Notes under the pieces: model-generated
Seen by the model: only the letters and a program-made list of their open reading frames with translations
What the model was told of the DNA's origin: nothing
Database searches by the model: none
Assembly: GCA_965197005.1 (NCBI GenBank)
Contig: OZ239982.1
Location: 744,001-808,000, forward strand
DNA: 64,000 nt
Origin: G965197005 sp965197005
GTDB taxonomy: Bacteria > Pseudomonadota > Gammaproteobacteria > Pseudomonadales > Oceanobacteraceae
Direction of reading: 5' to 3'
Part shown: one piece after another, positions 18,165 to 27,711 of the stretch
Position numbering within the stretch: the first letter of the stretch is position 1
Layout of the letters: each line of letters opens with the position of its first letter
Program-made: the position numbers and the translations under genes

Positions 18165-19540
18165 GCTTTAGTTCCTTTAAACCCGTTTTATTAATCACCG
18201 ATGGGCTGCTGTTTTTGTTACTGGTGTTGATTGCATTGGTGATTTGGCGCACCCTTAAAAAGCCTTTAGTACGCGCTCGTTGGCGAGCCGTTTTTGTCAG
18301 TAAAACAGGTATGATTTGCGCCATTATTATGCTGTTTTATCTCGCTATTGCCTTGCTAGATTCCATGCACTTTCGCCTTGCACTGCCTTTAAAACAAAAT
18401 CAAAGCAGCACCCACTATGGGCAAGAAGTACAGTCTGTTTTGGATTTGCTTTTAGCACCGCTTAAAAATAGTACTGAGGTAACCTATTCAAGTCCTTTTG
18501 CGCTGTATTCTTCGTCCAAAGTAAATATGCAAAATGCCAAGGGGCAAACTTATCGTGATTACCCTAAGCTCAAACATGCCGGTCAGCACTTACAAGATGG
18601 GCAAAGTCAAGTTGCTGATATTCTCTATTTGAGTTTTAAATCCCTGTTGTTGAGCGTCGTTTTTGCTGTCTTTTTATGGATATTATGGCGAGTTTATCGG
18701 TTTGTATGTCCAGCACAAAAAAAGCAACAACCCCTGCCTTATAAACTGATGTTTGGCTGTCTTTGTGGGCTGTTTTTTATAACCAGTTGGGCGTTAATAC
18801 AAAGCCGTTATTACCATGTGTTAGGCACAAATAAGGTTGGGCTTGATGTGTTATATCAAAGCATTAAAGCAGTGCGAACAGGGGTTTTAATTGGTTCTTT
18901 GTCAACGCTTTTAACCTTGCCTATTGCCATTTTTTTAGGCGTGTGTGCGGGCTACTTTAAAGGTTGGGTGGACGATATTGTGCAATACAGCTATACCACT
19001 TTAAGCTCTATTCCAGGGATTTTATTAATTGCTGCCTCGGTGCTGTTAACTGATGTGTATTTACAGCTTAATCCACATTTATTTAGCTTAGGGCAAGAGA
19101 GAGCGGATTTTAAATTCTTCTTTTTGTGTTTGATTTTAGGGGTAACCAGTTGGACGGGGCTATGCCGCTTGTTGCGTGGGGAAACACTTAAAATCAGCGA
19201 GTTAGAATATGTGCAAGCCGCTCATGCTTTTGGTGTTAGCCATTTTGGTATCATTCGTCGCCACATTTTGCCAAATATCAGTCATTTGATTTTAATTGCT
19301 TTGGTGCTCGATTTTAGTGCTTTTGTATTGGCGGAGTCGGTTCTGTCTTATATTGGCGTTGGGGTTGATTCTAGTATGCACAGTTGGGGCAATATGATTA
19401 ATGGTGCTCGTGGCGAGCTTTCTCGTGAGCCTGTGGTGTGGTGGCCCTTATTAGGGGCATTTTTATTTATGCTGGTATTGGTGCTGGCGGTCAACTTATT
19501 TGCTGATAAAGTCCGTGATGGCTTTGATGTAAAATCTTAA
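18161..19540 (+). CDS. Peptide-type ABC transporter permease, DppC/YejE family, with extra N-terminal segment
   Basis: This is the second inner-membrane permease of the importer. The C-terminal half carries the permease fold, with the EAA-type loop LEYVQAAHAFGVSHFGIIRR and SYIGVGVDSSMHSWGNMI. At 459 residues it is much longer than a standard DppC (about 300). The first half has its own helices (about 10-30, 48-66 and 160-182), a hydrophilic loop at about 70-150 and one more helix near 198-215 before the transport domain. Its role is presumably as partner of the preceding permease. The function of the extension is unknown. Confidence 0.88.
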   Translation: MSFSSFKPVLLITDGLLFLLLVLIALVIWRTLKKPLVRARWRAVFVSKTGMICAIIMLFYLAIALLDSMHFRLALPLKQNQSSTHYGQEVQSVLDLLLAPLKNSTEVTYSSPFALYSSSKVNMQNAKGQTYRDYPKLKHAGQHLQDGQSQVADILYLSFKSLLLSVVFAVFLWILWRVYRFVCPAQKKQQPLPYKLMFGCLCGLFFITSWALIQSRYYHVLGTNKVGLDVLYQSIKAVRTGVLIGSLSTLLTLPIAIFLGVCAGYFKGWVDDIVQYSYTTLSSIPGILLIAASVLLTDVYLQLNPHLFSLGQERADFKFFFLCLILGVTSWTGLCRLLRGETLKISELEYVQAAHAFGVSHFGIIRRHILPNISHLILIALVLDFSAFVLAESVLSYIGVGVDSSMHSWGNMINGARGELSREPVVWWPLLGAFLFMLVLVLAVNLFADKVRDGFDVKS

Positions 19541-19552
19541 ATGAGGTCGCCG

Positions 19553-21157
19553 ATGGGTTTACTTGAAGTACATAATCTACACATACAGCTTAGGCAAAAA
19601 CAAACCCTTATTCCTTTGGTAAAGGCACTTAACTTGAGTATTAATGAGGCGGAAGTCTTAGCCTTAGTTGGTGAGTCTGGTTCGGGTAAATCTTTAAGTG
19701 CCAATGCCCTGATGCGTTTATTACCACAGAATATGTCCCTTAGTGCCGATGGGTTATGGCTTAATCAGAAAAATTTATTGAGTTTAAGTGAAAGGCAAAT
19801 GAACCAAGTGCGTGGACGCTTAATGGCAATGATATTTCAAGAACCACAATCTGCACTTAATCCTGTTAAAACCTTAGGACAACAGCTTGCAGAGGTGCTG
19901 TATTTACATCAGAGCAAAGCGGCTAAAGCGGTTAAGCAACGAATGCTTACGTTGCTTAGTGAAGTGGGTTTAGATGAAGCTGAGCATAGGCTAAAACAGT
20001 ATCCTCATCAATTATCTGGCGGACAAAAGCAACGCCTAATGATTGCTATGGCACTAGCGGGAGAACCCAAACTATTAATTGCTGATGAACCCACTACCGC
20101 TTTAGATGTGACCACGCAAAAACAAATTTTAGACCTTTTGCTTGAGCTTAAAGTTAAACGCAAATTGAGTATATTATTTATTACCCATGATATGAGTGTT
20201 GTTAAATACATGGCGGATAAGGTCGCCGTTATGCACAATGGGCAAATTATAGAGCAGCAAAGTGCGAATGATTTTTTTGCTCACCCACAACAGGATTACA
20301 GTTTAAGTCTGCTACAGGCGCATAAGCGCAACCTCGTTAGTACGGAGGTTAAACAAGCCACCCCTGTATTGCAGGTTAAACATTTGCAGGTCAGCTATCA
20401 GCGTCAGGCACGCATGTTTTTACCTAGCCAAAAGGTATTGGCGGTTGCCGATGTGAGTTTTGAGATTTATCAGGGAGAGACCTTTGCTTTAGTTGGAGAA
20501 TCTGGCTCGGGTAAAACCACCATTGGGCGTGCTATTATTCATCTTATTAAGCAGCAAAGTGGTGAGGTTTTCTTTTCTGGAAAGCCGCTACAAGGCTTAT
20601 CTCGTAGCCAATGGCGAGGGTATCGCAGGCAAATTCAAATTATTTTTCAAGACCCTTTTTCTTCTATGAACCCCAAGCTCACCATAGGCGAGATTATTGG
20701 CGAGGGTATGCAGGCATTATTGCCTAAAATGAGTCATGCTCAAAGACTGACCAAGATGCAAACACTACTGGAAAAAGTAGGGCTTAATGCCGCTCATTTA
20801 GACCGCTTTGCCCATGAATTTTCAGGTGGGCAACGCCAACGTATTGCAATTGCCAGAGCCTTGGCATTAGAGCCTAACTTATTGATTTGTGATGAGCCTA
20901 CCAGTGCATTAGACGTTGCCACCCGCCAGCAAATTTTAAATTTGCTGCATGAGCTACAACAAGAGCTGGGACTGGCTTATCTCTTTATTACTCACGACTT
21001 AAATCTGGTTGCTAACTTTGCCCATCGTGTGGGTGTGATGCAACAGGGTAAGCTGATTGAACAGGGCGACTGTCAAACTGTGCTTAGCTCGCCTAGCGAG
21101 AGCTATACGCAAAAATTATTGGCTTCCTCTTTGCCCTTGCCAGTATCCAGCGTATAA
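19553..21157 (+). CDS. Peptide-type ABC transporter ATPase with two nucleotide-binding domains (YejF-like)
   Basis: This powers the importer. Two complete ABC domains lie in one chain: Walker A GESGSGKS near residue 40 with signature LSGGQKQR and Walker B LLIADEP, then a second GESGSGKT, FSGGQRQR and LLICDEP. The layout matches YejF/DppDF fusions, so no separate second ATPase gene is needed. The start at 19553 is preferred over 19541 because a GAGG-type site at 19543-19547 then has proper spacing. It is the last gene of the four-gene operon; no clear terminator is seen downstream. Confidence 0.9.
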   Translation: MGLLEVHNLHIQLRQKQTLIPLVKALNLSINEAEVLALVGESGSGKSLSANALMRLLPQNMSLSADGLWLNQKNLLSLSERQMNQVRGRLMAMIFQEPQSALNPVKTLGQQLAEVLYLHQSKAAKAVKQRMLTLLSEVGLDEAEHRLKQYPHQLSGGQKQRLMIAMALAGEPKLLIADEPTTALDVTTQKQILDLLLELKVKRKLSILFITHDMSVVKYMADKVAVMHNGQIIEQQSANDFFAHPQQDYSLSLLQAHKRNLVSTEVKQATPVLQVKHLQVSYQRQARMFLPSQKVLAVADVSFEIYQGETFALVGESGSGKTTIGRAIIHLIKQQSGEVFFSGKPLQGLSRSQWRGYRRQIQIIFQDPFSSMNPKLTIGEIIGEGMQALLPKMSHAQRLTKMQTLLEKVGLNAAHLDRFAHEFSGGQRQRIAIARALALEPNLLICDEPTSALDVATRQQILNLLHELQQELGLAYLFITHDLNLVANFAHRVGVMQQGKLIEQGDCQTVLSSPSESYTQKLLASSLPLPVSSV

Positions 21158-21252
21158 GAGGATACCAATAGGTTGTTTAGCGGTTTTTTATCTATTCCAA
21201 AAAAGAATGTTTTTTTATAAAAATATGAATTTATGTTTTGAATATAAGACCT

Positions 21253-21258
21253 TATAAT
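21253..21258 (+). promoter_or_regulatory. Probable -10 box of the leu operon
   Basis: A perfect TATAAT lies 35 bases before the leuC start codon. The -35 region at the right spacing (about 21230-21235) is poor. No leucine-rich leader peptide or attenuator hairpin is visible, so leader attenuation is unlikely here. Confidence 0.45.
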
Positions 21259-21293
21259 GCGTGTGGAAATTAAATCACTCAGTGAGAGAGACA

Positions 21294-22721
21294 ATGAGTA
21301 AACAAACCTTATATGACAAACTATGGCAGCAGCACTTAGTTAAAGAGCGTGATGATGGCACGGCATTAATTTACATTGACCGCCAGTTATTGCATGAAGT
21401 TACCTCACCCCAAGCCTTTGAAGGCTTGCGTTTAGCAGGGCGTAATCTGTGGAAACTGGACGCCAATTTAGCCACCCCAGACCATAATGTGCCAACCACC
21501 AGTGCCGAGCGTGAGCATGGTATTGCAGGCATTGTAGATCCCATTTCTCGCATACAGGTTAAAACCTTAGATGAAAATTGCGATAGTTTTGGGGTCACTG
21601 AATTTAAAATGAATGATAAACGCCAAGGCATTGTGCATGTGGTGGGTCCAGAACAGGGTGCAACGTTACCGGGTATGACGGTAGTATGTGGAGATTCGCA
21701 TACCTCAACCCATGGAGCCTTTGCCGCATTAGCGCATGGTATTGGCACTTCAGAGGTGGAGCATGTGATGGCAACCCAATGCTTAATTCAGCGCAAAATG
21801 AAAAACATGCTTGTTCGTGTAGACGGAAAGTTAGACGAGGGTATTACTGGAAAAGATGTGGTGCTACATATTATTGGTGTTATTGGCACTGCAGGAGGTA
21901 CGGGTTATGCGATGGAGTTTGGTGGTTCTGCCATTCATGCGCTAAGTATGGAAGGGCGTATGAGCATGTGCAATATGGCAATTGAAGCGGGAGCAAGAGC
22001 AGGGTTGATTGCCTATGATGAGATTACTGAAAACTATGTTAAAAACCGCCCTTATGCCCCTAAAGGCGAACATTGGGATATGGCAGTTAAGTTATGGCGC
22101 AATTTAGTTTCAGATGAGGGCGCATATTTCGACAGAGTGGTAGAGATTGATGCTAAAGATATTAAACCTCAGGTTACTTGGGGTACGTCCCCTGAAATGG
22201 TCACTGATATTTACGGTAAAGTGCCAGACCCCGAGCAGACCGATAACGAGATACAAAAAGCAGCCATTAATCGAGCTCTTGAATATATGGGATTAAAAGC
22301 AGGACAAGCGATTACTGAAATCAAACTTGACCGTGTTTTTATTGGCTCTTGCACCAACTCTCGTATTGAAGATTTGCGCCAAGCTGCCAAAGTTGCTAAA
22401 GGACGTAAAGTGGCTGCGAGTCTGATTGAGGCATTGGTTGTACCTGGCTCTGGATTGGTTAAAAAACAAGCAGAAGAAGAGGGTTTAGATAAAATTTTTG
22501 TTGAGGCGGGCTTTCAGTGGCGAGAGCCAGGCTGCTCTATGTGTTTGGCAATGAATGCAGATAAACTGGGCAATAAAGAACATTGCGCCTCAACCTCTAA
22601 TCGTAATTTTGAAGGTCGTCAAGGCTATGGTGGGCGCACTCATTTAGTTAGCCCTGCAATGGCAGCTGCCGCAGCGATTAAAGGTCATTTTGTTGATGTA
22701 CGTGAGTTAATAGGAGAATAG
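21294..22721 (+). CDS. leuC: 3-isopropylmalate dehydratase large subunit
   Basis: With LeuD it isomerises 2-isopropylmalate to 3-isopropylmalate in leucine synthesis. It is an aconitase-family 4Fe-4S enzyme of 475 residues, the usual length. The cluster ligands are the Cys of GSCTNSRIEDLR and the two in PGCSMCLAMN. PDHNVPTT and CGDSHTSTHGAF are the conserved active-site stretches. The frame is open to 21261, but ATG 21294 gives the standard N terminus MSKQTLYDKLWQ. First gene of leuCDB-asd. Confidence 0.97.
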   Translation: MSKQTLYDKLWQQHLVKERDDGTALIYIDRQLLHEVTSPQAFEGLRLAGRNLWKLDANLATPDHNVPTTSAEREHGIAGIVDPISRIQVKTLDENCDSFGVTEFKMNDKRQGIVHVVGPEQGATLPGMTVVCGDSHTSTHGAFAALAHGIGTSEVEHVMATQCLIQRKMKNMLVRVDGKLDEGITGKDVVLHIIGVIGTAGGTGYAMEFGGSAIHALSMEGRMSMCNMAIEAGARAGLIAYDEITENYVKNRPYAPKGEHWDMAVKLWRNLVSDEGAYFDRVVEIDAKDIKPQVTWGTSPEMVTDIYGKVPDPEQTDNEIQKAAINRALEYMGLKAGQAITEIKLDRVFIGSCTNSRIEDLRQAAKVAKGRKVAASLIEALVVPGSGLVKKQAEEEGLDKIFVEAGFQWREPGCSMCLAMNADKLGNKEHCASTSNRNFEGRQGYGGRTHLVSPAMAAAAAIKGHFVDVRELIGE

Positions 22722-22724
22722 AAC

Positions 22725-23363
22725 ATGCAACCATTTACCTTGCATACAGGCATAGTAGCCCCCTTAAGCCGTGCTAATATTGATACGGATATGATTATTC
22801 CTAAGCAGTTTTTAAAATCCATTAAACGCTCAGGGTTTGGTCCTAATTTATTTGATGAGTTACGCTATTTAGATGAAGGCCAACCTGATGCAGATAATAG
22901 CCAGCGCCCTAAGAATCCTGATTTTATTTTAAATCAACCGCCTTATACCCAATCTTCTATTTTATTGGCAGGAGAAAATTTTGGTTGTGGCTCTAGCCGT
23001 GAACATGCTCCTTGGGCTTTAGAAGACTTTGGATTTAGGGCAATTATCAGCGAATCATTTGCAGATATTTTCTTTAATAATTGCTTTAAAAATGGGCTAT
23101 TACCCATCACTTTACCGACTGAAATAATTGCCGATTTATTTAAGCGTGTACAAACGCACCAAGCCTATGAATTAAGTATTGATTTACCCAATCAATCTGT
23201 TTTTGATAATCATGGCTTGCGTCTTGATTTTGAAATTGATGCGTTTCGTAAGCACTGTTTAATAAATGGCTTAGATGATATTGGCTTAACCTTACAAGAT
23301 GCCGATGCCATTCGTGCCTATGAAAACAAGCGTAAAAACATTACCCCTTGGTTATTTTCTTAA
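22725..23363 (+). CDS. leuD: 3-isopropylmalate dehydratase small subunit
   Basis: This is the swivel subunit of the leucine-pathway isomerase, 212 residues and full length. It shows the typical N terminus (TGIVAPLSRANIDTDMIIPK) and the substrate-binding FGCGSSREHAPWAL. It starts 3 bases after the leuC stop, so the subunits are made together. Confidence 0.97.
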   Translation: MQPFTLHTGIVAPLSRANIDTDMIIPKQFLKSIKRSGFGPNLFDELRYLDEGQPDADNSQRPKNPDFILNQPPYTQSSILLAGENFGCGSSREHAPWALEDFGFRAIISESFADIFFNNCFKNGLLPITLPTEIIADLFKRVQTHQAYELSIDLPNQSVFDNHGLRLDFEIDAFRKHCLINGLDDIGLTLQDADAIRAYENKRKNITPWLFS

Positions 23364-23385
23364 ACCCTTAACGAGATAAAAAACA

Positions 23386-24465
23386 ATGACACGCAAAATA
23401 CTCATGTTAGCCGGTGACGGCATTGGTCCTGAAATTATGCAACAAGCAGAAAAAGTACTGCTTAAAGTTGCCAGCCAGCAGCAGCTTGATTTAGAGCTAC
23501 AACATGCGCTGGTAGGTGGCAGTGCCTATGATGAATATGCAACGCCCTTGCCTGAAGAAACCTTGACCCTTGCTAAAGCTGCCGATGCCATTTTATTAGG
23601 CGCAGTAGGTGGGCCTAAATGGGACAACTTAGAAGATCGCAGTAAACGTCCAGAACAAGGGCTGTTAGGATTGCGCTCAGAGCTTGAATTGTTTGCCAAT
23701 TTTCGCCCTGCTATTTTGTATCCGCAGTTAGTTGATGCCTCATCACTTAAGCCTGAAGTGGTAGCAGGGCTAGATATTTTAATTGTGCGTGAACTAACAG
23801 GAGGAATTTATTTTGGTGGTCCTCGTGGTATTCGCCAATTAGATAACGGCCAGCGTGAAGGTTATAACACCTATGTTTATAGCGAGGCAGAAATTCGTCG
23901 TATTGCCAAAGTTGCCTTTGAAGCCGCACAAAAACGCAATAAAAAACTCTGTTCCGTAGATAAAGCAAACGTACTGGAAGTAACCGTACTATGGCGTGAA
24001 ATTTTAACCGAAATGAGCCAAGATTACCCAGATGTCGAACTCAGTCATATGTATGTAGATAACGCCGCCATGCAATTGGTACGTGCCCCCAAACAATTTG
24101 ATGTTATGGTCACGGGCAATATGTTTGGTGATATTCTCTCTGATGCCGCCGCCATGCTTACAGGCTCCATTGGTATGTTGCCATCTGCATCATTAAATTC
24201 CAGAAATCAAGGCATGTATGAACCCTGTCATGGTTCTGCCCCTGATATTGCAGGAAAAGGCTTAGCAAATCCATTGGCAACCATCTTATCTGTTGCTATG
24301 ATGTTGCGTTATTCTTTGGGCGAAAATGCAGCCGCTGACGCTATTGAACAAGCCGTAGGTAAGGTGCTAGATACAGGGTTACGCACCGCTGATATTTATT
24401 CTTCAGGTATGCAAAAAATTAGCACTAACGAGATGGGCGAAGCTGTGCTTAATGCCCTCGGTTAG
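23386..24465 (+). CDS. leuB: 3-isopropylmalate dehydrogenase
   Basis: This is the NAD-dependent oxidative decarboxylation step of leucine synthesis, 359 residues. It contains ILMLAGDGIGPEIM at the N terminus, the RELTGGIYFG loop, KANVLEVTVLWR and the NAD-binding GSAPDIAGKGLANP. It is third in the leu operon, 22 bases after leuD. Confidence 0.97.
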   Translation: MTRKILMLAGDGIGPEIMQQAEKVLLKVASQQQLDLELQHALVGGSAYDEYATPLPEETLTLAKAADAILLGAVGGPKWDNLEDRSKRPEQGLLGLRSELELFANFRPAILYPQLVDASSLKPEVVAGLDILIVRELTGGIYFGGPRGIRQLDNGQREGYNTYVYSEAEIRRIAKVAFEAAQKRNKKLCSVDKANVLEVTVLWREILTEMSQDYPDVELSHMYVDNAAMQLVRAPKQFDVMVTGNMFGDILSDAAAMLTGSIGMLPSASLNSRNQGMYEPCHGSAPDIAGKGLANPLATILSVAMMLRYSLGENAAADAIEQAVGKVLDTGLRTADIYSSGMQKISTNEMGEAVLNALG

Positions 24466-24497
24466 ACTTTAAAAAATCATCAAATGAGCAATTAAAA

Positions 24498-25613
24498 ATG
24501 ACAAAGAAAGTAGGATTAGTTGGTTGGCGTGGTATGGTCGGCTCAGTATTAATGCAACGAATGCAAGCAGAAAATGACTTTGCGAAGATAGAACCTACCT
24601 TTTTTACCACCTCCCAAGCAGGGCAAAGTGCGCCGCAAATTACAGGTAAAAAAACAGGCACATTACAAGATGCCTTTTCCATTGAAGCCTTAGCCGCTCA
24701 AGATATTATTATTAGCTGTCAGGGCGGGGACTACACCAAAGCCGTATATGCTAAATTGCGAGCAGCTAACTGGCAAGGCTACTGGATTGATGCCGCCTCC
24801 AGTTTGCGTATGCAAGATGATGCCGTGATTGTGCTTGACCCTGTTAACCGCCAACTGATTGATGAGGCAGTAGATAAAGGCATTAAAACCTATGTAGGCG
24901 GCAACTGCACCGTAAGCCTGATGCTAATGGCACTAGGTGGTTTATTTAACCAAGATTTAATCGAATGGGCCTCGCCTATGACCTATCAAGCCGCTTCAGG
25001 CTCTGGCGCACGTCATATGCGAGAGCTAATTGCCCAAATGGGTGCGGTACATCAAAGTGTGGCAACGGAGCTTTTAGACCCAGCCAGTGCGATTTTAGAT
25101 ATTGATAAAAAAGTAGCACAGACCTTGCGTTCAGCAGACTTTCCACAAAGTCAGTTTGGTGCTCCTTTAGCAGGTAGTTTAATTGCTTATATCGATAGTC
25201 AACTTGAAAGCAGACAAAGCCGTGAGGAGTGGAAAGCCCAAGTAGAGGCAAATAAAATTTTAGGGCGAGATAGTAATCCTATTGCCATTGACGGTTTATG
25301 TGTTCGTGTAGGTGCCATGCGTTGTCATAGCCAAGCCATCAGTATCAAACTTAAAAAGCAGCTCTCTTTAGCCGATATTAAAGAATGCGTAAGCCAAGCC
25401 AATGATTGGGTTAAGTTTATCGATGATGAACGTGATTTAAGCATACAAGAATTATCCCCTGCCAAGGTAACAGGCACGCTAGATATTCCCGTTGGACGTA
25501 TACGCAAATTGAGTATGGGCGATGAATACATTTCAGCCTTTACAGTAGGCGACCAACTGCTGTGGGGTGCAGCCGAGCCTTTACGCCGTATGCTTAATAT
25601 TTTAATTGACTAA
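24498..25613 (+). CDS. asd: Aspartate-semialdehyde dehydrogenase
   Basis: It reduces aspartyl phosphate to aspartate semialdehyde, the branch point to lysine, diaminopimelate, threonine and methionine. It has 371 residues, the usual length for the proteobacterial form. N-terminal NADP site GLVGWRGMVGSVLMQRM; catalytic Cys in GGNCTVSLMLMAL; conserved QAASGSGARHMRE. The leuB-asd-fimV-truA order is common in gammaproteobacteria. Confidence 0.97.
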   Translation: MTKKVGLVGWRGMVGSVLMQRMQAENDFAKIEPTFFTTSQAGQSAPQITGKKTGTLQDAFSIEALAAQDIIISCQGGDYTKAVYAKLRAANWQGYWIDAASSLRMQDDAVIVLDPVNRQLIDEAVDKGIKTYVGGNCTVSLMLMALGGLFNQDLIEWASPMTYQAASGSGARHMRELIAQMGAVHQSVATELLDPASAILDIDKKVAQTLRSADFPQSQFGAPLAGSLIAYIDSQLESRQSREEWKAQVEANKILGRDSNPIAIDGLCVRVGAMRCHSQAISIKLKKQLSLADIKECVSQANDWVKFIDDERDLSIQELSPAKVTGTLDIPVGRIRKLSMGDEYISAFTVGDQLLWGAAEPLRRMLNILID

Positions 25614-25686
25614 GGTGCTTTTATTCTAGCAAGACACTGCTATTATATTATTTTGAATTTTAAATTGCTTAAATAAGGCATGGACA

Positions 25687-27708
25687 ATGCGGAACTATTT
25701 TATATACAAAATTTTCATCATATTTTCTTTATTGTGCGTTTATAGAGTAAGCGCACTTGAGTTTTCAGAAGTTCAGGTTAACTCTTATTTAAATCAACCG
25801 CTTAATGCACAATTGAAAATACATGATGATGCTGATGAAGAGATAGAAATAGCCAGCAAAGAAGCCTACATTGAAAGTGGTATTGAATATTTTCCACTGT
25901 ATGCAACTTTAAAACTTGAACGACTAGAAGATAAGCTGGTATTCGTCAGTGAGCAGCGCATTAACAATCCATTTTTACAAATATTGTTGGTGATTAAAAA
26001 AGCAGGCGGTCAGCAATTTCGTCTGTTTACTCTTTTGCTTGACCCTGTTGATTATGCCTATGATTATGAAAAGGCAGAAGAAAAAAAGTTAACCGACAAC
26101 CCCAAAACAAAAAAATATCAGATTAAAGCCAATGATACGCTCTCAGAAATTGTATTAGCACAAATGCCAAGCAATGATGTTGCTTTATCTGAACGTATGC
26201 AAGCGATATTAAAAGAAAATCCAGATGCTTTTATTAATAACGATATTAATCGAATTAAAGTAGGGCAAACGCTCAGCTTACCAAATACTGCAGAGCAACC
26301 TGCAGAGCAGGAGAAAGCAGTCACTCAGCCAGTTACATTTAATAAAAAACCGCAGCATACGCCAGCGAATACACCTAAGCAAACAGAAGAAAAAGGACAC
26401 GTTCGTATTTTGGCAGATAAAACAACAGATAACCCAGAGGCGAATAAAGAAATACAAACGGACTCCATTGGATTAGAAGACAAACAGGCAAATACACAAA
26501 CGGATACACAAGCGGATACACAAGCAATAGAGCCGGCTAAGATAGATAATCCACAAACAGAACAGCAGGCAAATCCAGATACAGAGGAAGCCCTTAAAGA
26601 TAAAATAAACAGTTCACAAAGCAAAGTACTAGCACTAGAAGAACAGCTAAAATCTCAAGCAGAAAAACAAAAAACATTTATAGACGCACTTAATCAAAAA
26701 CCTAAAACCCTTGCAGAATCCGTTCAGGAAGTAGGTAATAGTATTAACGATGAAGTGACCGCAAGAAATAAAGAAAATAAACTATTATGGATTATTCCTG
26801 CCATGTTGTTCTTTATTTTACTGGTTGTTTATTTGATTTATAAATGGTCAAAAAGCATTAAAAGCAAACAAGAAGACTATAATCAAATTCCAGATATTGA
26901 ATTATTTAGTGAAGATGCCTACTCAAACCAACTAAGAGAAGTGAAACAACAAGAAAAAGACGTAAAAAATAAAGAAATTATTGAAGATATTACAAGACCC
27001 TTAGACAGTTTCAAAGAACAGCCAGAGCGTGACGTACAAACCAATCAGCACTCTAAAACAACAGACAAAGTAGCAGAGGCAGCCAAAGCACAAGCAAGTA
27101 AAGCAGAAGAAACTAAGGCAGAAGAAAGTAAAGCAGAAGAAACTAAAGCAGAAGAAACTAAAGCAGAAGAAACTAAAGCAGAAGAAACTAAAGCAGAAGA
27201 AACTAAAGCAGAAGAAAGTAAGGCAGAAGTAAGCCAAAAAGAGCTGGCAGCATCTTCGCAACAAACACAAAATAAGCTGGAACGTGAGGGACTGGGTTAT
27301 TCTTTAGCAGAACTGGGTATTGGCTCAAAAACAGACAATGATGACAGTGCAAGTTTGGATAATAAAGAACAAGCTGAAGAACAAGCTGAGGAACAAAAAA
27401 CACCAATTGACTCTAAATTTGATACCTCAGCCTTAGCACTAGAAGAAACAGAAGAAACAGAAGAAACAGAAGAAACAGAAGAAACAGAAGAAACAGAAGA
27501 AACAGAAGAAACAGAAGAAACAGAAGAAACAGAAGAAACAGAAGATGATTTCTCACAAGACATTGAAGACAAACTAAATGCCGCAAAACGTGATGCAATG
27601 ATAGGTAATCATGCCCGTGCAAAAGCCGCTTTAGCAGAAGTGCTTGCTGGAGGTAATCAACAACAACAAAGTCATGCCCAAGCGTTACTTAAACACATAG
27701 GTGAATAA
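25687..27708 (+). CDS. fimV: FimV-like polar/peptidoglycan-binding membrane protein with long acidic repeats
   Basis: FimV proteins anchor polar complexes and support type IV pilus assembly. This 673-residue protein has a signal peptide (to about 24, VSALEFSEVQVNS), a periplasmic N domain (LNQPLNAQLKI), a LysM at about 141-200 (YQIKANDTLSEIVLAQ ... VGQTLSLPN), a membrane helix at about 366-386 (LLWIIPAMLFFILLVVYLIY) and an acidic cytoplasmic part. The C-terminal FimV motif is intact (KLNAAKRDAMIGNHARAKAALAEVLAGG). The cytoplasmic part holds two perfect or near-perfect tandem repeats (AEETK and EET units, listed separately). The position between asd and truA supports the name; sequence between the motifs is fast-evolving in this family. 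Confidence 0.88.
   Translation: MRNYFIYKIFIIFSLLCVYRVSALEFSEVQVNSYLNQPLNAQLKIHDDADEEIEIASKEAYIESGIEYFPLYATLKLERLEDKLVFVSEQRINNPFLQILLVIKKAGGQQFRLFTLLLDPVDYAYDYEKAEEKKLTDNPKTKKYQIKANDTLSEIVLAQMPSNDVALSERMQAILKENPDAFINNDINRIKVGQTLSLPNTAEQPAEQEKAVTQPVTFNKKPQHTPANTPKQTEEKGHVRILADKTTDNPEANKEIQTDSIGLEDKQANTQTDTQADTQAIEPAKIDNPQTEQQANPDTEEALKDKINSSQSKVLALEEQLKSQAEKQKTFIDALNQKPKTLAESVQEVGNSINDEVTARNKENKLLWIIPAMLFFILLVVYLIYKWSKSIKSKQEDYNQIPDIELFSEDAYSNQLREVKQQEKDVKNKEIIEDITRPLDSFKEQPERDVQTNQHSKTTDKVAEAAKAQASKAEETKAEESKAEETKAEETKAEETKAEETKAEETKAEESKAEVSQKELAASSQQTQNKLEREGLGYSLAELGIGSKTDNDDSASLDNKEQAEEQAEEQKTPIDSKFDTSALALEETEETEETEETEETEETEETEETEETEETEETEDDFSQDIEDKLNAAKRDAMIGNHARAKAALAEVLAGGNQQQQSHAQALLKHIGE
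27103..27222 (+). repeat. 15-base tandem repeat in fimV, 8 units
   Basis: Eight consecutive 15-base units of GCAGAAGAAACTAAA, differing only at ACT/AGT and AAA/AAG, encode AEE(T/S)K. The unit length is a multiple of three, so copy-number change keeps the frame. Confidence 0.95.
27442..27540 (+). repeat. 9-base perfect tandem repeat in fimV, 11 units
   Basis: Eleven identical copies of GAAGAAACA encode (Glu-Glu-Thr)11. The perfect identity suggests recent slippage expansion. Copy-number change is frame-neutral. Confidence 0.97.
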
Positions 27709-27711
27709 CGA

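Noticed and set aside
27103..27540. Repeat arrays as a CRISPR array
   Set aside because: Units are 9 or 15 bases in direct tandem with no spacers and lie in frame inside fimV.
27001..27622. Several open frames on the minus strand across the fimV repeats (Ser/Val- or Phe-rich)
   Set aside because: They are shadows of the repeat arrays in fimV, with extreme low-complexity composition and no ribosome site.
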